A DNA stretch of 50,675 nt from an uncultured Clostridia bacterium. GTDB lineage: Bacteria > Bacillota > Clostridia > Oscillospirales > Ruminococcaceae. The notes under the pieces were generated by a model. That model was not told where the DNA came from. It did not search any database and was given only the letters and a program-made list of their open reading frames with translations. The translations under genes and the position numbers were made by a program. This document shows positions 1 to 8,342 of this stretch, in pieces. How positions within the stretch are numbered: position 1 is the first letter of the stretch; the number at the start of each line of letters is the position of its first letter. The stretch lies in the NCBI GenBank assembly GCA_947628655.1, contig CANRAS010000014.1:1-50675 (forward strand), written 5' to 3'.

Positions 1-129
1 CCGCCCGCAATTCGCCTGACGGCGAATTAACGGCGCTTTCGCGCCGTTGTTTTGCGCGGAGCGCAAAACTGCGGGCTAGGCTGTTAGAAACGAGAGATTA
101 GATGTAAGATGTAAGAACTAAGAAATTAG
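1..129 (+). repeat. Intergenic composite element, cut by the window edge (core copy 1)
   Basis: This is the right part of a core repeat. Three consecutive palindromes are visible: AATTCGCC/GGCGAATT, CGGCGC/GCGCCG and TTTTGCGC/GCGCAAAA. A tract of degenerate 7-bp repeats of the type AGATGTA follows at about 93-129. The left half of the core lies outside the window. The same core recurs ten more times in the window. Confidence 0.85.
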
Positions 130-162
130 CGGGGATTTGTTAAAAATCAATCCCGCCAGGAT

Positions 163-191
163 ATTATAACAGAATAACCGCGGTTTGTCAA
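163..191 (-). promoter_or_regulatory. Consensus sigma-A promoter firing left, out of the window
   Basis: On the minus strand TTGACA (186-191) is followed after exactly 17 bp by TATAAT (163-168). It points away from nadB. Its transcript would run through the composite repeat at 1-129 before reaching a gene left of the window. Confidence 0.75.
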
Positions 192-235
192 GCGGTCTGC
201 GGATTTTAGCCGAACTAAAAATAAGGAGTTTTATT

Positions 236-1735
236 ATGAAATTCAAAAGATTTGACGTTATGATTGTCGGTACGGGGATAAGCGGGATTTACGCCGCGCT
301 TAACCTCGACCCCTCGCTTAATATCCTTATGCTTTCAAAGCGGGAACTTACGCTCTGCAATTCCGCTTTGGCGCAGGGCGGCGTTGCGGCGGTCATGGAC
401 AGCAAGAACGACGATTATGAACTGCACATCAAGGATACGCTTATCGCTGGGCAGTACAAAAACAACCTCGACAACGTGAAAATTCTCGTAGAGCAAGGTC
501 CGAAAGACGTTGAACGGCTTGTTGAGAAATACGGCGTTGATTTCGACCGCAACGCGGACGGCTCGCTTGCGCTTACGCTGGAGGGCGGACACTCGCGCAG
601 GCGCATCGCCCACCACAAGGACACGACGGGTTTTGAAATAGAAACCTCGCTTATCGAGCAGGTTCAGAAACTCACGAACGTCACCGTTATCAACAACTCC
701 GTGCTTTGCCGTCTGGAACGCGCCGACGGTACGTTCTTCGCGGACGTTATCACAAACAATGTCGAGGGCGGCGAACGCCGTCACGAATATTACTGCACAA
801 GCGCCGTTATTCTCGCAACGGGCGGTATAGGGCGCGTTTACGATTACACGACAAACTCCGCGATAGCTACGGGCGACGGCATACAGTTGGCGTACAATTT
901 GGGCGCGGAAATAAGGAATTTAAGCTATATTCAGTTCCACCCGACCGCGTTCGCCGACAAAAAGAACCGCGAATGTTTCCTTATTTCGGAGGCGGTGCGC
1001 GGCGAGGGCGCGTATCTTCTGAACTGTCACAAGGAGCGCTTTATGCCGCGCTACGAACCCGAACGAAAGGAGTTAGCACCCCGCGACGTCGTGTCAAACT
1101 GCATAATCGAGGAGCAGAAAGCGACGGGTTCGGACGAGTTTTGGCTCGATATTTCGCACAAGGACGCGGATTTTGTTCGCAGCCGCTTTCCGATGATATA
1201 CAACAAAGTCCTTGAAATGGGCTATGATATGACGAAAGAGCCTATTCCGATTTACCCGTGCCAGCACTATCTTATGGGCGGGATAAACGTTGACGGCAAG
1301 GGCGCGACAAACATTCCCGGTCTTTACGCGGCGGGCGAGTGTTCGCACACGGGAGTTCACGGGGCGAACAGACTTGCAAGCAACTCGCTGTTGGAGGCGC
1401 TCGTATTCTCACGGCTGATTGCCGAGGATATTAACGCGCGCCAAATTGACGATAAATTGGGCGACGAGGAATACCCGATGTCCTCTCCCGACGGCAAAGA
1501 ACTTCCGCACGGGATACGCAAAGAGGTTCGGCATATTATGCAGAAAGCGTATTTCGTTCACCCGAACTATGACGAGGCTGAAAAGGGACTTAAACGCATA
1601 ACGGAGCTTATGGACGAGCTTTCAAACGGCGGGTACGCGATTACGCCCGAATTTGTAGAAACCAAGTCCGTTGTTACCTGCGCTTACATTATACTGAAAG
1701 AAGTTATGGACAGGCGTGCGGAAGAGGAGAACTAG
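236..1735 (+). CDS. nadB: L-aspartate oxidase
   Basis: This FAD enzyme oxidises L-aspartate to iminoaspartate, the first step of de novo NAD synthesis, in the cytoplasm. The 499-residue protein opens with a Rossmann FAD site (GTGISG at residues 12-17). It continues with the SALAQGG segment, the EGGHSRRRIAHHKD active-site region near residue 120, the HPTAF motif, and GLYAAGE and GANRLASNS near the C-terminus, all typical of NadB. The length fits the family. ATG 236 is chosen over the upstream in-frame start at 185 because AAGGAG lies just before it. nadC follows on the same strand after a 0.5-kb repeat element. nadA is not in the window and should be sought to the left. Confidence 0.95.
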   Translation: MKFKRFDVMIVGTGISGIYAALNLDPSLNILMLSKRELTLCNSALAQGGVAAVMDSKNDDYELHIKDTLIAGQYKNNLDNVKILVEQGPKDVERLVEKYGVDFDRNADGSLALTLEGGHSRRRIAHHKDTTGFEIETSLIEQVQKLTNVTVINNSVLCRLERADGTFFADVITNNVEGGERRHEYYCTSAVILATGGIGRVYDYTTNSAIATGDGIQLAYNLGAEIRNLSYIQFHPTAFADKKNRECFLISEAVRGEGAYLLNCHKERFMPRYEPERKELAPRDVVSNCIIEEQKATGSDEFWLDISHKDADFVRSRFPMIYNKVLEMGYDMTKEPIPIYPCQHYLMGGINVDGKGATNIPGLYAAGECSHTGVHGANRLASNSLLEALVFSRLIAEDINARQIDDKLGDEEYPMSSPDGKELPHGIRKEVRHIMQKAYFVHPNYDEAEKGLKRITELMDELSNGGYAITPEFVETKSVVTCAYIILKEVMDRRAEEEN

Positions 1736-1778
1736 GCAGGGAGCGCAACGCCGTGAACCAAAGCAACCACGTGCGCCC

Positions 1779-2219
1779 CTAGCCCGCGTTTTGCGCGTAG
1801 CGCAAAACAACGGCGCGTTAGCGCCGTTAATTCGCCGTCAGGCGAATTGCGGGCGGTCGCCCACAAGCGCGGTACGGGCGGTAAGGGCGCGTTAATACGC
1901 TTGGCGATAAACTAGCGCAGGATAAGGGAAAAGGTCGCTTGAATTGAGCAACCCAAACGCACGGTAACGCGAACAACGCCGTGACCCGCAGACAATCTAA
2001 TCTGCGCGCGGAGCGCGCAACTCTGTTCGTACTGCACACTCAGCACTATTAACTGTAAACTGTTACAGGGACGTTTGAATTGAGCCACCCAAACCCCACG
2101 ATAACGCGAACAACGTCTTGACCTAAAGACAATCTAATCGTCCGCGAAGCGGACACCAAAACTAGCTACTAGAGGGTTATCCGCGTAGCGGAACTCGGCT
2201 ATTCTCTAGCTACTAGCAG
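1779..2219 (-). repeat. Intergenic composite element between nadB and nadC (core copy 2)
   Basis: The 498-bp gap between nadB and nadC holds a core copy in minus orientation (1779-1952). A first GACAATCT head (1991) follows with its GCGCGC hairpin and a CACTNNN-type heptad tract (about 2030-2066). Then come a duplicated core end, a second GACAATCT (2128) with hairpin GTCCGC/GCGGAC, and TAG-type heptads reaching the ribosome site of nadC. No promoter or ORF is convincing here, so the element is probably transcribed with nadB-nadC. Confidence 0.85.
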
Positions 2220-2233
2220 AAGGAGCGTGTAAA

Positions 2234-3073
2234 ATGCAATTACTAAAATTCTACGTCGATGATATAATAAAAACCGCATTGCGGGAAGATATAAACTACA
2301 TCGACAGCACTACCGACTTGCTTATTCCCGAAGAGAGCCGTTCGGCGGCGTATTTCGCCGCAAAAGCGGACGGCGTTCTGTGCGGAGCGGAAGTCGCGGC
2401 GCGGGTGTTCACATTGCTTGACCCGGAAATCGACGTGAAGTTTCTCAAAAAAGACGGCGAGTTCATCAAAAACGGTGACAGAATAGCCGAAATAAACGGC
2501 AGTACGCGTTCTATGCTGAAAGCGGAGCGCACCGCGCTAAATCTTATTCAGCATATGAGCGGAATTGCGACATACACGAGGAAATGCGTTGACGCAGTCG
2601 CAGGCACGGGCGCGTCAATAGCCGACACGAGGAAAACCCTGCCGGGGCTCAGACCGCTCCAAAAATACGCCGTGACAGTCGGCGGCGGGCGCAACCACCG
2701 CTATAATCTCACGGACGCGGCTATGCTCAAAGACAACCACATCGACGCTTACGGTTCAATAACGGGCGCTGTGAACGCGCTCCGCGAAAAGGCGGGGCAT
2801 ATGCTCCAAATAGAAGTGGAAACGCGCAGTATGGACGAAGTGAAAGAGGCTGTGGACTGCGGTGTGAACGTCATTATGCTTGACAATATGACCACGGACG
2901 AGATGAAACGCGCCTGCGAATTTATAAACGGCAGGGCAAAGACCGAGGCTTCGGGGAACGTTACTCTTGAAAATATCCGCGCCGTTGCCGAAACGGGCGT
3001 TGATATAATCAGTTTGGGCGCGCTTACGCACAGCGTAACGGCGTTCGATATTTCAATGAAATGGGAGAAGTAA
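2234..3073 (+). CDS. nadC: Nicotinate-nucleotide pyrophosphorylase (carboxylating)
   Basis: Quinolinate phosphoribosyltransferase converts quinolinate and PRPP to nicotinate mononucleotide. The 279-residue protein has the family length. It shows HMSGIATYTR, the TRKTLPGLRPLQKYAV segment with quinolinate- and PRPP-binding basic residues, GGGRNHRYNL and LKDNH, and the C-terminal barrel strand motifs (EVETRSMDE, VIMLDNM, ISLGALTHS). AAGGAG lies 10 bp before the ATG. It is downstream of nadB, separated by a repeat element. The next gene starts one base after its stop, which implies translational coupling. Confidence 0.95.
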   Translation: MQLLKFYVDDIIKTALREDINYIDSTTDLLIPEESRSAAYFAAKADGVLCGAEVAARVFTLLDPEIDVKFLKKDGEFIKNGDRIAEINGSTRSMLKAERTALNLIQHMSGIATYTRKCVDAVAGTGASIADTRKTLPGLRPLQKYAVTVGGGRNHRYNLTDAAMLKDNHIDAYGSITGAVNALREKAGHMLQIEVETRSMDEVKEAVDCGVNVIMLDNMTTDEMKRACEFINGRAKTEASGNVTLENIRAVAETGVDIISLGALTHSVTAFDISMKWEK

Positions 3074-3074
3074 A

Positions 3075-3356
3075 ATGGAAGAGATAGAATTCAGATACGA
3101 CACACAACTGCTTTTGGACGTTGACGAACCAACGGGAGATGTGGAGGACGAGCTTGACGAGTACATTCGCACGCACTTCAAGGGTGACAGTCTGCTTGTA
3201 ATCGCCGACGAGGACGACAGCGGGGTAACGACTGCGAAACTGCATTTCCACACAAACGAGCCGTGGCTTGTCCTCGAATACTGCCGAACCTTAGGCGAGA
3301 TTTACGACATCGTGGTGGAAGATATGGTAAGGCAGGCGAACGGGAAAAAAGGTTGA
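3075..3356 (+). CDS. Stand-alone FakA (DAK-phosphatase family) middle-domain protein
   Basis: This 93-residue cytoplasmic protein has no signal peptide or membrane segment. Its pattern (YDTQLLLD, then DSLLVIADEDD, then AKLHFHTNEPWLVLEYCRTLGEIYDIVVEDMVRQ) resembles the middle domain of FakA/YloV-type fatty-acid kinases. There the corresponding segments are a CTEF-like strand, GDSLVVVGDDD, and KVHVHTxxPGxVLxYA...IKIENMxxQ. The N-terminal DhaL-like kinase domain and the C-terminal DegV-like domain are absent. It starts one base after nadC and ends before a strong terminator, so it is the last gene of the nad unit. Function is unknown; I recognise the domain by recalled pattern, not by a search. 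Confidence 0.6.
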   Translation: MEEIEFRYDTQLLLDVDEPTGDVEDELDEYIRTHFKGDSLLVIADEDDSGVTTAKLHFHTNEPWLVLEYCRTLGEIYDIVVEDMVRQANGKKG

Positions 3357-3398
3357 TTTAACAGTTTATAGTTAAGAGCAAACAGCGCATAGTAAGCT

Positions 3399-3437
3399 GT
3401 TCCCCCGCCGTAGGCGGGGGAACGGCAATTTTAATTT
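3399..3437 (+). terminator. Terminator after the nadB-nadC unit
   Basis: An 11-bp perfect stem, GTTCCCCCGCC/GGCGGGGGAAC with loop GTA, is followed by a T-rich stretch (AATTTTAATTT). A second GC hairpin (CCCCGCC/GGCGGGG) follows at about 3443. Confidence 0.65.
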
Positions 3438-3692
3438 ACAAGCGCCCCGCCTGTGGCGGGGTATTTCTGTTTATTGCGCGTTTTTGCGTGGTTCAATTCA
3501 AGCGTTCCTTTCCCTTATCCTGCATTAGCTTACCGCCAAGCGTATTAACGCGCCTTTACCGCCCGTACCGCGCCGTTGCCCAACCGCCCGCAATTCGCCT
3601 GCGGCGAATTAACGGCGCTTACGCGCCGTTGTTTTGCGCTCCGCGCAAAACGCGGGCTAGGTTGCCCGCGTGTTACAGCGTTGACACACTAA

Positions 3693-3732
3693 CTAAAACC
3701 GCGTACTCCCCGCCGTCGGCGGGGAGTACGCG
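3693..3732 (-). terminator. Terminator after aguB
   Basis: On the minus strand a perfect 15-bp stem, CGCGTACTCCCCGCC pairing across a 3-nt loop, is followed by GGTTTTAGTT. It lies 40 bp beyond the aguB stop. Confidence 0.55.
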
Positions 3733-3772
3733 TGTTATAATACCTATAGCGGAAAAATCTTACATCTTACTT

Positions 3773-4654
3773 CTAACAGTTTTTCCCGCTGATTATCCCG
3801 TACATCTCAGGTCGGCGGTCGCGGAAAACTCCCCACTCCTGCCTTGCCGAACGGCATTTGTCCAAGTCAAACTCACTGATAATTACATCGTCGGAAGTGC
3901 GGTCGCAGGTTTCCAATATTTCCCCGTAACAATCCGTGATGAAACTCGAACCGTAGAACGTGAGTTCGCTCGACTGCCCCGCGTTGCTGTCATCGGGGGT
4001 TATGCGCTCTGTACCGACGCGGTTCGCCGCGGCTACGGGTACGATATTCGCCGCCGCGTGACCTTGCATACACCGCCGCCAATGCGGCATACTGTCGCAC
4101 TCGATAATCGGCTCACTGCCTATTGCCGTGGGATAAAGCAGAAGTTCCGCGCCCATAAGCGTCATACATCTCGCAGATTCGGGAAACCATTGGTCCCAGC
4201 ATATCCCAACGCCGATTTTTCCAAACCGCGTTTCCCAAACCTTAAAGCCCGTATCTCCAGGCGAAAAGTAAAACTTCTCTTGATAGAAGTGGTCGTCGGG
4301 AATGTGCGTCTTTCTGTAAATGCCGAGCAGTTCGCCGCTGTCAAGCATAGCTATGCTGTTATAGAACGAATTTACATCGCGTTCGTAAAAACTTATCGGC
4401 ATAACAAGCGAGAGTTCGCGGGTAATTTCCGTAAAACGCAAAACCGCGGGGTCCTTGTCCGCAGAAAGCGCAAGTTCGTAATGCTCGTAACGGCGTTCCT
4501 GACAGAAATACGGCGTTTGGAACAGTTCGGGGAGCAGTACGATATTCGCGCCCATTCCCGCCGCCTTTCGCACCAATCGCTCCGCTTTATCCACCGCCAA
4601 ATCACGTTCATCGGGAACTCCTAATTGTACTACTGCTATTTTAATTTTGTTCAT
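3773..4654 (-). CDS. aguB: N-carbamoylputrescine amidase
   Basis: This nitrilase-superfamily enzyme hydrolyses N-carbamoylputrescine to putrescine, CO2 and ammonia. The 293-residue protein shows the three catalytic positions: Glu in LLPELFQTPYF, Lys in YRKTHIPD, and Cys in GVGICWDQWFPE. It also has the AguB-like N-terminus KIAVVQLGVPDERD. AAGGAG precedes ATG at 4654. aguA lies upstream on the same strand, separated only by a small repeat, so the two probably form one agmatine-to-putrescine operon. The final Cys codon and TAG stop fall within a heptad repeat tract, suggesting that the element reshaped the C-terminus. Confidence 0.93.
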   Translation of the reverse strand: MNKIKIAVVQLGVPDERDLAVDKAERLVRKAAGMGANIVLLPELFQTPYFCQERRYEHYELALSADKDPAVLRFTEITRELSLVMPISFYERDVNSFYNSIAMLDSGELLGIYRKTHIPDDHFYQEKFYFSPGDTGFKVWETRFGKIGVGICWDQWFPESARCMTLMGAELLLYPTAIGSEPIIECDSMPHWRRCMQGHAAANIVPVAAANRVGTERITPDDSNAGQSSELTFYGSSFITDCYGEILETCDRTSDDVIISEFDLDKCRSARQEWGVFRDRRPEMYGIISGKNC

Positions 4655-4691
4655 CTTTACTCCTTAATAATATGGGAAATTTACCGCGCCG

Positions 4692-4770
4692 ACGGCGGGG
4701 CGAATTGACTTAATGACAATCTAAACGCGCACGAAGTGCGCACCTTAGAGCAATCCGCAAAGCGGATTGC
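4692..4770 (+). repeat. Short GACAATCT-hairpin element between aguA and aguB
   Basis: This is a one-ended element without core. A CCGCCG-type hairpin comes first, then GACAATCT at 4715, hairpin GCGCAC/GTGCGC (4727-4741) and hairpin GCAATCCGC/GCGGATTGC (4750-4770). It lies inside the probable aguA-aguB transcript. Confidence 0.75.
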
Positions 4771-4780
4771 CCGCTGGCAA

Positions 4781-5869
4781 CTACAAGGGTATCTGTTGTG
4801 TAATGCAATGTATATTTCCCCCGCCTATCAATATATCCCTTGCCATAATGGGAATTATTTTTCGTTCGGGGAACAGTTCCGCGAGCAGATCTCGCGCGGG
4901 AATATCGGCAGGGTCGCCGAAGAACGGCATTATTACCGCGCCGTTGGAGATGTAGAAGTTCACATAGGACGCGGCAAGGCGTTCACCGGGGATGCGCGTC
5001 GGCTTGAAGTTCATCGTGTCAAGTCCCGCACATTCTTCAGCGGTTATCGTAACGGGCGCAGGCAGGCGCAGTTTGTGGACGGTTATCCACCGTCCGCGCG
5101 CGTCCGTTGAGTTTTCGAGGATTTCCAGACACGAGCGCGAGTATTCATACTGCGGGTCGTTTTGGTCGTCAGTCCACGCAAGCACGACTTCGGCGGGCTT
5201 TACAAACGCGCAGATATTATCGACGTGCTGATTGGTTTCATCGCAGAAAATGCCGTTTTTAAGCCAGATTATCTTGTTTACGTTAAGACATTCGCGAAGA
5301 TAGTTTTCGATTTCTGTTTTCGATAAATCGGGATTGCGCCCCGCGCTCAGCAGGCAAGCCTCGGTAGTAATACAAGTACCCTCGCCGTCAACGTGAATTG
5401 ACCCGCCCTCAAGGATAAAACTCCCGAAATCGTACATATCCGTATTAAACAAATCGCAGAGTTTCATCGCCATTTTGTTGTCCTTATCCCACGGGAAATA
5501 CAAGCCGTCAACAAGCCCGCCCCACGCGTTAAAGCCCCAGTTTATACCGCGTATCTCAGAACCGTTTGTGACGAATGTCGGCGCGTAATCCCTAGCCCAC
5601 GCGTCATTGGAACTCATTTCCACAACGCGTACGCTGTCGGGCATCATACGGCGGGCGTTTTCGTATTGATTATCGGACGCGCACACGGTAACGCTTTCGC
5701 TTTGAGCGATAGCGCCCGCGACTTCGCAGAACGCCCTGCGTGCGGCGTAACCGCCGTACTGCCACGAATCGGCGCGTTCGGGGAAAATCATAACGCACCC
5801 TTGATGTTGCTCCCATTCGGCAGGCATACGAAAGCCGTCGGCTTTCGGGGTTGAGTTTATCGTTTTCAT
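4781..5869 (-). CDS. aguA: Agmatine deiminase
   Basis: The enzyme converts agmatine to N-carbamoylputrescine and ammonia; AguB then makes putrescine. The 362-residue protein carries the family signatures WEQHQGCVMIFPER, SNDAWARDYAPTFV, GINWGFNAWGG, ILEGGSIHVDGEGT and the C-terminal GGGNIHCITQQ with the nucleophilic Cys. Length fits peptidyl-arginine-deiminase-like AguA proteins. It is transcribed leftward from two similar promoters upstream. The context of aguA and aguB alone, without an obvious antiporter in the window, leaves open whether it serves polyamine synthesis or agmatine use. Confidence 0.95.
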   Translation of the reverse strand: MKTINSTPKADGFRMPAEWEQHQGCVMIFPERADSWQYGGYAARRAFCEVAGAIAQSESVTVCASDNQYENARRMMPDSVRVVEMSSNDAWARDYAPTFVTNGSEIRGINWGFNAWGGLVDGLYFPWDKDNKMAMKLCDLFNTDMYDFGSFILEGGSIHVDGEGTCITTEACLLSAGRNPDLSKTEIENYLRECLNVNKIIWLKNGIFCDETNQHVDNICAFVKPAEVVLAWTDDQNDPQYEYSRSCLEILENSTDARGRWITVHKLRLPAPVTITAEECAGLDTMNFKPTRIPGERLAASYVNFYISNGAVIMPFFGDPADIPARDLLAELFPERKIIPIMARDILIGGGNIHCITQQIPL

Positions 5870-5918
5870 AAAGTTAAACCCTTTCAGAGGTTGGAGAAAT
5901 TTTGCTCCTTTAGAGAAT

Positions 5919-5946
5919 ATTATAGCACAAAGAGGCTTTGTCCCAA
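5919..5946 (-). promoter_or_regulatory. Proximal aguA promoter
   Basis: Minus-strand TATAAT (5919-5924) lies 50 bp before the aguA start, with a weak TTGGGA -35 at 16 bp spacing. The block ATTATAGCACAAAG (plus-strand sense, 5919-5932) is repeated exactly at 6008-6021 in the distal promoter. Confidence 0.5.
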
Positions 5947-6007
5947 ACCAATATTACGCCCCTTTGAAATATACACTTTATCCTGTTAAAGATATTACGT
6001 TTTCTAT

Positions 6008-6036
6008 ATTATAGCACAAAGTTGACAAATTGTCAA
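6008..6036 (-). promoter_or_regulatory. Distal aguA promoter with palindromic operator-like site
   Basis: TTGACA (6031-6036) and TATAAT (6008-6013) are spaced by exactly 17 bp on the minus strand. The -35 box is one arm of a near-perfect palindrome GTTGACA-AAT-TGTCAAC (6021-6037), a plausible repressor site. Confidence 0.75.
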
Positions 6037-6041
6037 CTAGA

Positions 6042-6503
6042 AGTGTTAGAGGTAAGAGTTCCTCCGCCTACGGCGGGTCTGCTCTATAACAAGTTTTTAA
6101 ATGTTTTAATTTAAAGACAATCTTTATGCGGGCGCAAGCCCGCCACTCTATTCATACTCAACACTCAATACTGTTAACTGTATAATAACACTATCCCCTA
6201 GCCCGCGTTTTGCGCGGAGCGCAAAACAACGGCGCGACAGCGCCGTTAATTCGCCGATAGGCGAATTGCGGGCGGACGGGCAAAGGCGCGTACACGGTCG
6301 GCGCAGGCGCGTTAATACGCGGGACGGCAAGCTAATGCGGGATAAGGGAAAGGGACGCTTGAATTGAGCCACGCCAATCGCCGCGCACGGCGCAGGGGTG
6401 TTCTGACCCGCAGATCTTACCTCTTACTTCTTCCCTCTTACTTCTAGTCGGTCAACGCCCTGACCCAATAACCAGCTGCTAATCTCTATTCTCTACTCTC
6501 TAC
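6042..6503 (-). repeat. Intergenic composite element upstream of trkA (core copy 4)
   Basis: The element holds a GTTAGAGGTAAGAG tract at the left, a CCGCC hairpin, GACAATCT (6116) with hairpin GCGGGC/GCCCGC, and CACTNNN heptads (about 6146-6186). A core copy in minus orientation (6198-6375) follows, then a head that has lost GACAATCT (GACCCGCAGATCTTACC) and two heptad tracts: CTTACTT type at 6415-6446 and CTAATCT type at 6479-6503. It stops exactly where the trkA promoter starts. Confidence 0.85.
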
Positions 6504-6532
6504 TTGACATTCGCATAAAAACGTGCTATAAT
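6504..6532 (+). promoter_or_regulatory. trkA promoter
   Basis: TTGACA (6504-6509) and TATAAT (6527-6532) are spaced by 17 bp. The predicted start lies about 25 nt before the trkA ATG, leaving no room for a riboswitch. Confidence 0.85.
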
Positions 6533-6563
6533 GTTTAATATACTTAATTCAGAAGGTGTATCT

Positions 6564-7922
6564 ATGAAAACAGTTATTATCGGAAACGGCAAGGTCGGAA
6601 GTAATCTTGCGTCTATGCTCTCAAACGAGGGTCACGACGTGACGGTCATTGATATAAACGCCGCCGCGCTCGAAAAAACGCAGAATACCGAGGACGTTAT
6701 GTGTATACAAGGCAACGGCATTGATAAGAGTACGCAGTCCGACGCTAACGTAGGCAAATCGGAAATGGTCATCGCGGCTACTCACTATGACGAGGTGAAC
6801 CTGCTGTGCTGTCTTATCGCAAAGAAACTCGGCGCTAAACGGACTATCGCGAGAGTGCGCAGTCCCGAATACTTTAAACAGATAGATTTTATAAGGGAAG
6901 ATTTGGGGCTGTCGATGATTATAAACCCCGAGGGCGTTTCCGCTGATGAAATACTGCGCGTACTTACCACTCCCGAAGCGGCGAACGTCGAAGTGTTTGA
7001 AAAGGGCAGAATGGAACTTGTGGAGTATAATCTCCCCGATAATTCCCCGATACTGGACTGCTCGCTGAAAGAAATCTACAAGCGCACGAAGATAAAGTTC
7101 CTTGTCGCGGCAGTTCAGCGCGATGACGATATATTCATACCGAGCGGCGATTTTATCCTGCGCGCGGGCGACAAAATAAGCATTACCGCCTCGCACCAGG
7201 AAATTGAACAGTTCTTTAAAGCAATCGGTTCTATTAAAGATAAGGTAAAATCCGTTATGATAGTCGGCGGCGGCAGAATTTGCTATTATCTGACATTGCA
7301 TCTGATGTCAATGGGTATGCACGTTAAGATTATAGAAAAAGACCTTGAACGGTGTAAAATGCTCGCTGAGCTGTTCCCGAAAGCCGCCGTTATCAACGCG
7401 GACGGCACGGATCAGGACGCGCTTGTCGAGGAGGGTCTGCGCGACGCGGACGCGTTTGTCGCGATAACGGGCATTGACGAGGAAAACATCATTATGTCGC
7501 TTTATGCTAAAAACAACTCAAACGCCAAAGTCGTCACAAAAGTGAACCGCGAAAGCTATGTCGGGCTTGCAAGTCAAATCGGGCTTGACTGCATAATCTC
7601 GCCGAAAAACCTCACGACTTCGACGGTACTCGGCTATGTCCGCAGTATAGACAGCACCGACAGCAACATAGAATCTCTGTATCACATAGTAAACAACCGC
7701 GTCGAGGCGGTGGAGTTCCGTGTAAAAGAACCCATCCGCGGACTTGTCGGTATTCCGCTTAAAGAACTGAAAATCAAGCGCAACACGCTGATTTGCTCCG
7801 TAGTAAGGAAACGTGAAGTAATAATCCCCGACGGCGAAACGACAATAGAAGTCGGCGACAGCGTCGTAGTTGTTTCCAAAGAGGAAAGGTTTGCGGATAT
7901 ACAGGATATACTTGACAGTTAA
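6564..7922 (+). CDS. trkA: Trk potassium uptake regulatory subunit TrkA
   Basis: This cytoplasmic gating subunit of the Trk/Ktr potassium channel binds nucleotides through two RCK domains. The 452-residue protein shows RCK-N 1 with GNGKVGSNLASML at the start, a TrkA-C domain near residues 140-220, RCK-N 2 with GGGRICYYLTLHL near residue 230, and a second TrkA-C at the end. ATG 6564 is chosen because AGAAGGTG lies just upstream; the longer reading would start inside the -10 box. Its channel partner TrkH is encoded 0.9 kb downstream, beyond a toxin-antitoxin pair. The TAA stop is immediately followed by TAG-type heptads. Confidence 0.95.
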   Translation: MKTVIIGNGKVGSNLASMLSNEGHDVTVIDINAAALEKTQNTEDVMCIQGNGIDKSTQSDANVGKSEMVIAATHYDEVNLLCCLIAKKLGAKRTIARVRSPEYFKQIDFIREDLGLSMIINPEGVSADEILRVLTTPEAANVEVFEKGRMELVEYNLPDNSPILDCSLKEIYKRTKIKFLVAAVQRDDDIFIPSGDFILRAGDKISITASHQEIEQFFKAIGSIKDKVKSVMIVGGGRICYYLTLHLMSMGMHVKIIEKDLERCKMLAELFPKAAVINADGTDQDALVEEGLRDADAFVAITGIDEENIIMSLYAKNNSNAKVVTKVNRESYVGLASQIGLDCIISPKNLTTSTVLGYVRSIDSTDSNIESLYHIVNNRVEAVEFRVKEPIRGLVGIPLKELKIKRNTLICSVVRKREVIIPDGETTIEVGDSVVVVSKEERFADIQDILDS

Positions 7923-8070
7923 TAGAGAATAGAGATTAGCAGTTGGTTTTGGGCGTTTCGCGGGGTAAAGCGCGGATTGCACCGCCGTTGCGGGGGAATA
8001 AACGGGTTTATTTGCGGGGTTTCCCTGCCGTGGGCGGGGGAAATGCCTTGTGAATAGTGATTAGTAAAAG
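7922..8070 (+). repeat. Short heptad/hairpin element after trkA
   Basis: TAATAGAGAATAGAGATTAG heptads directly follow the trkA stop. A CTGCCGTGGGCGG hairpin comes next, then a second tract (GTGAATAGTGATTAG) that runs into the ribosome site of the antitoxin gene. No core or GACAATCT is present. Confidence 0.6.
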
Positions 8071-8084
8071 GAGATGAACGCATT

Positions 8085-8342
8085 ATGACGTATAAATTTG
8101 AGGTGAACGTCCCTGACGCGGTGTTGTTTGACGCTCACCAAAGCAAAGAGGCGTCCGCGTCCTGCGTTCGCAAAGCCGCGGCGCTGTATTATTATACAAA
8201 ATTGGGAATTTCTTTAGGCTACTGCGCTCAAATCGCAGAAATGCCAAAATCCGATTTCATACGCTTTCTGGCTGAAAACAAAGTAAGCGTTTTTGATTTT
8301 GAGGATATTTCCGAGCTGGAGAGGGATATTTCTAATGCTTAG
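8085..8342 (+). CDS. UPF0175-family antitoxin
   Basis: This 85-residue protein resembles UPF0175 antitoxins. An N-terminal strand is followed by a helical segment, AAALYYYTKLGISLGYCAQIAEMPKSDFIRFLAENKVSVF, matching the family pattern of a small helix-turn-helix (slow-start SLGxAAxxAxMSxxxFxxxLAxxxI). It should bind and neutralise the PIN-like toxin encoded next and repress the operon. AAGGAG precedes the ATG. Its stop overlaps the toxin start by 8 bp (ATGCTTAG), which implies coupled translation. Confidence 0.8.
   Translation: MTYKFEVNVPDAVLFDAHQSKEASASCVRKAAALYYYTKLGISLGYCAQIAEMPKSDFIRFLAENKVSVFDFEDISELERDISNA

Larger units (their letters stand above)
3358..3780 (+). repeat. Intergenic composite element (core copy 3)
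   Basis: This element fills the gap between the convergent nad unit and aguB. It holds a degenerate heptad tract (about 3358-3395), two GC hairpins, a plus-oriented core copy (3488-3660), a 15-bp-stem hairpin at 3700-3732 and TCTTACA-type heptads (3756-3780) that contain the stop codon of aguB. Confidence 0.8.

Noticed and set aside
3488-4624. A 378-codon plus-strand reading across the repeat core and antisense to aguB
   Set aside because: It runs through a known repeat and then antisense to a clear gene with family motifs; no ribosome site and no recognisable protein pattern.
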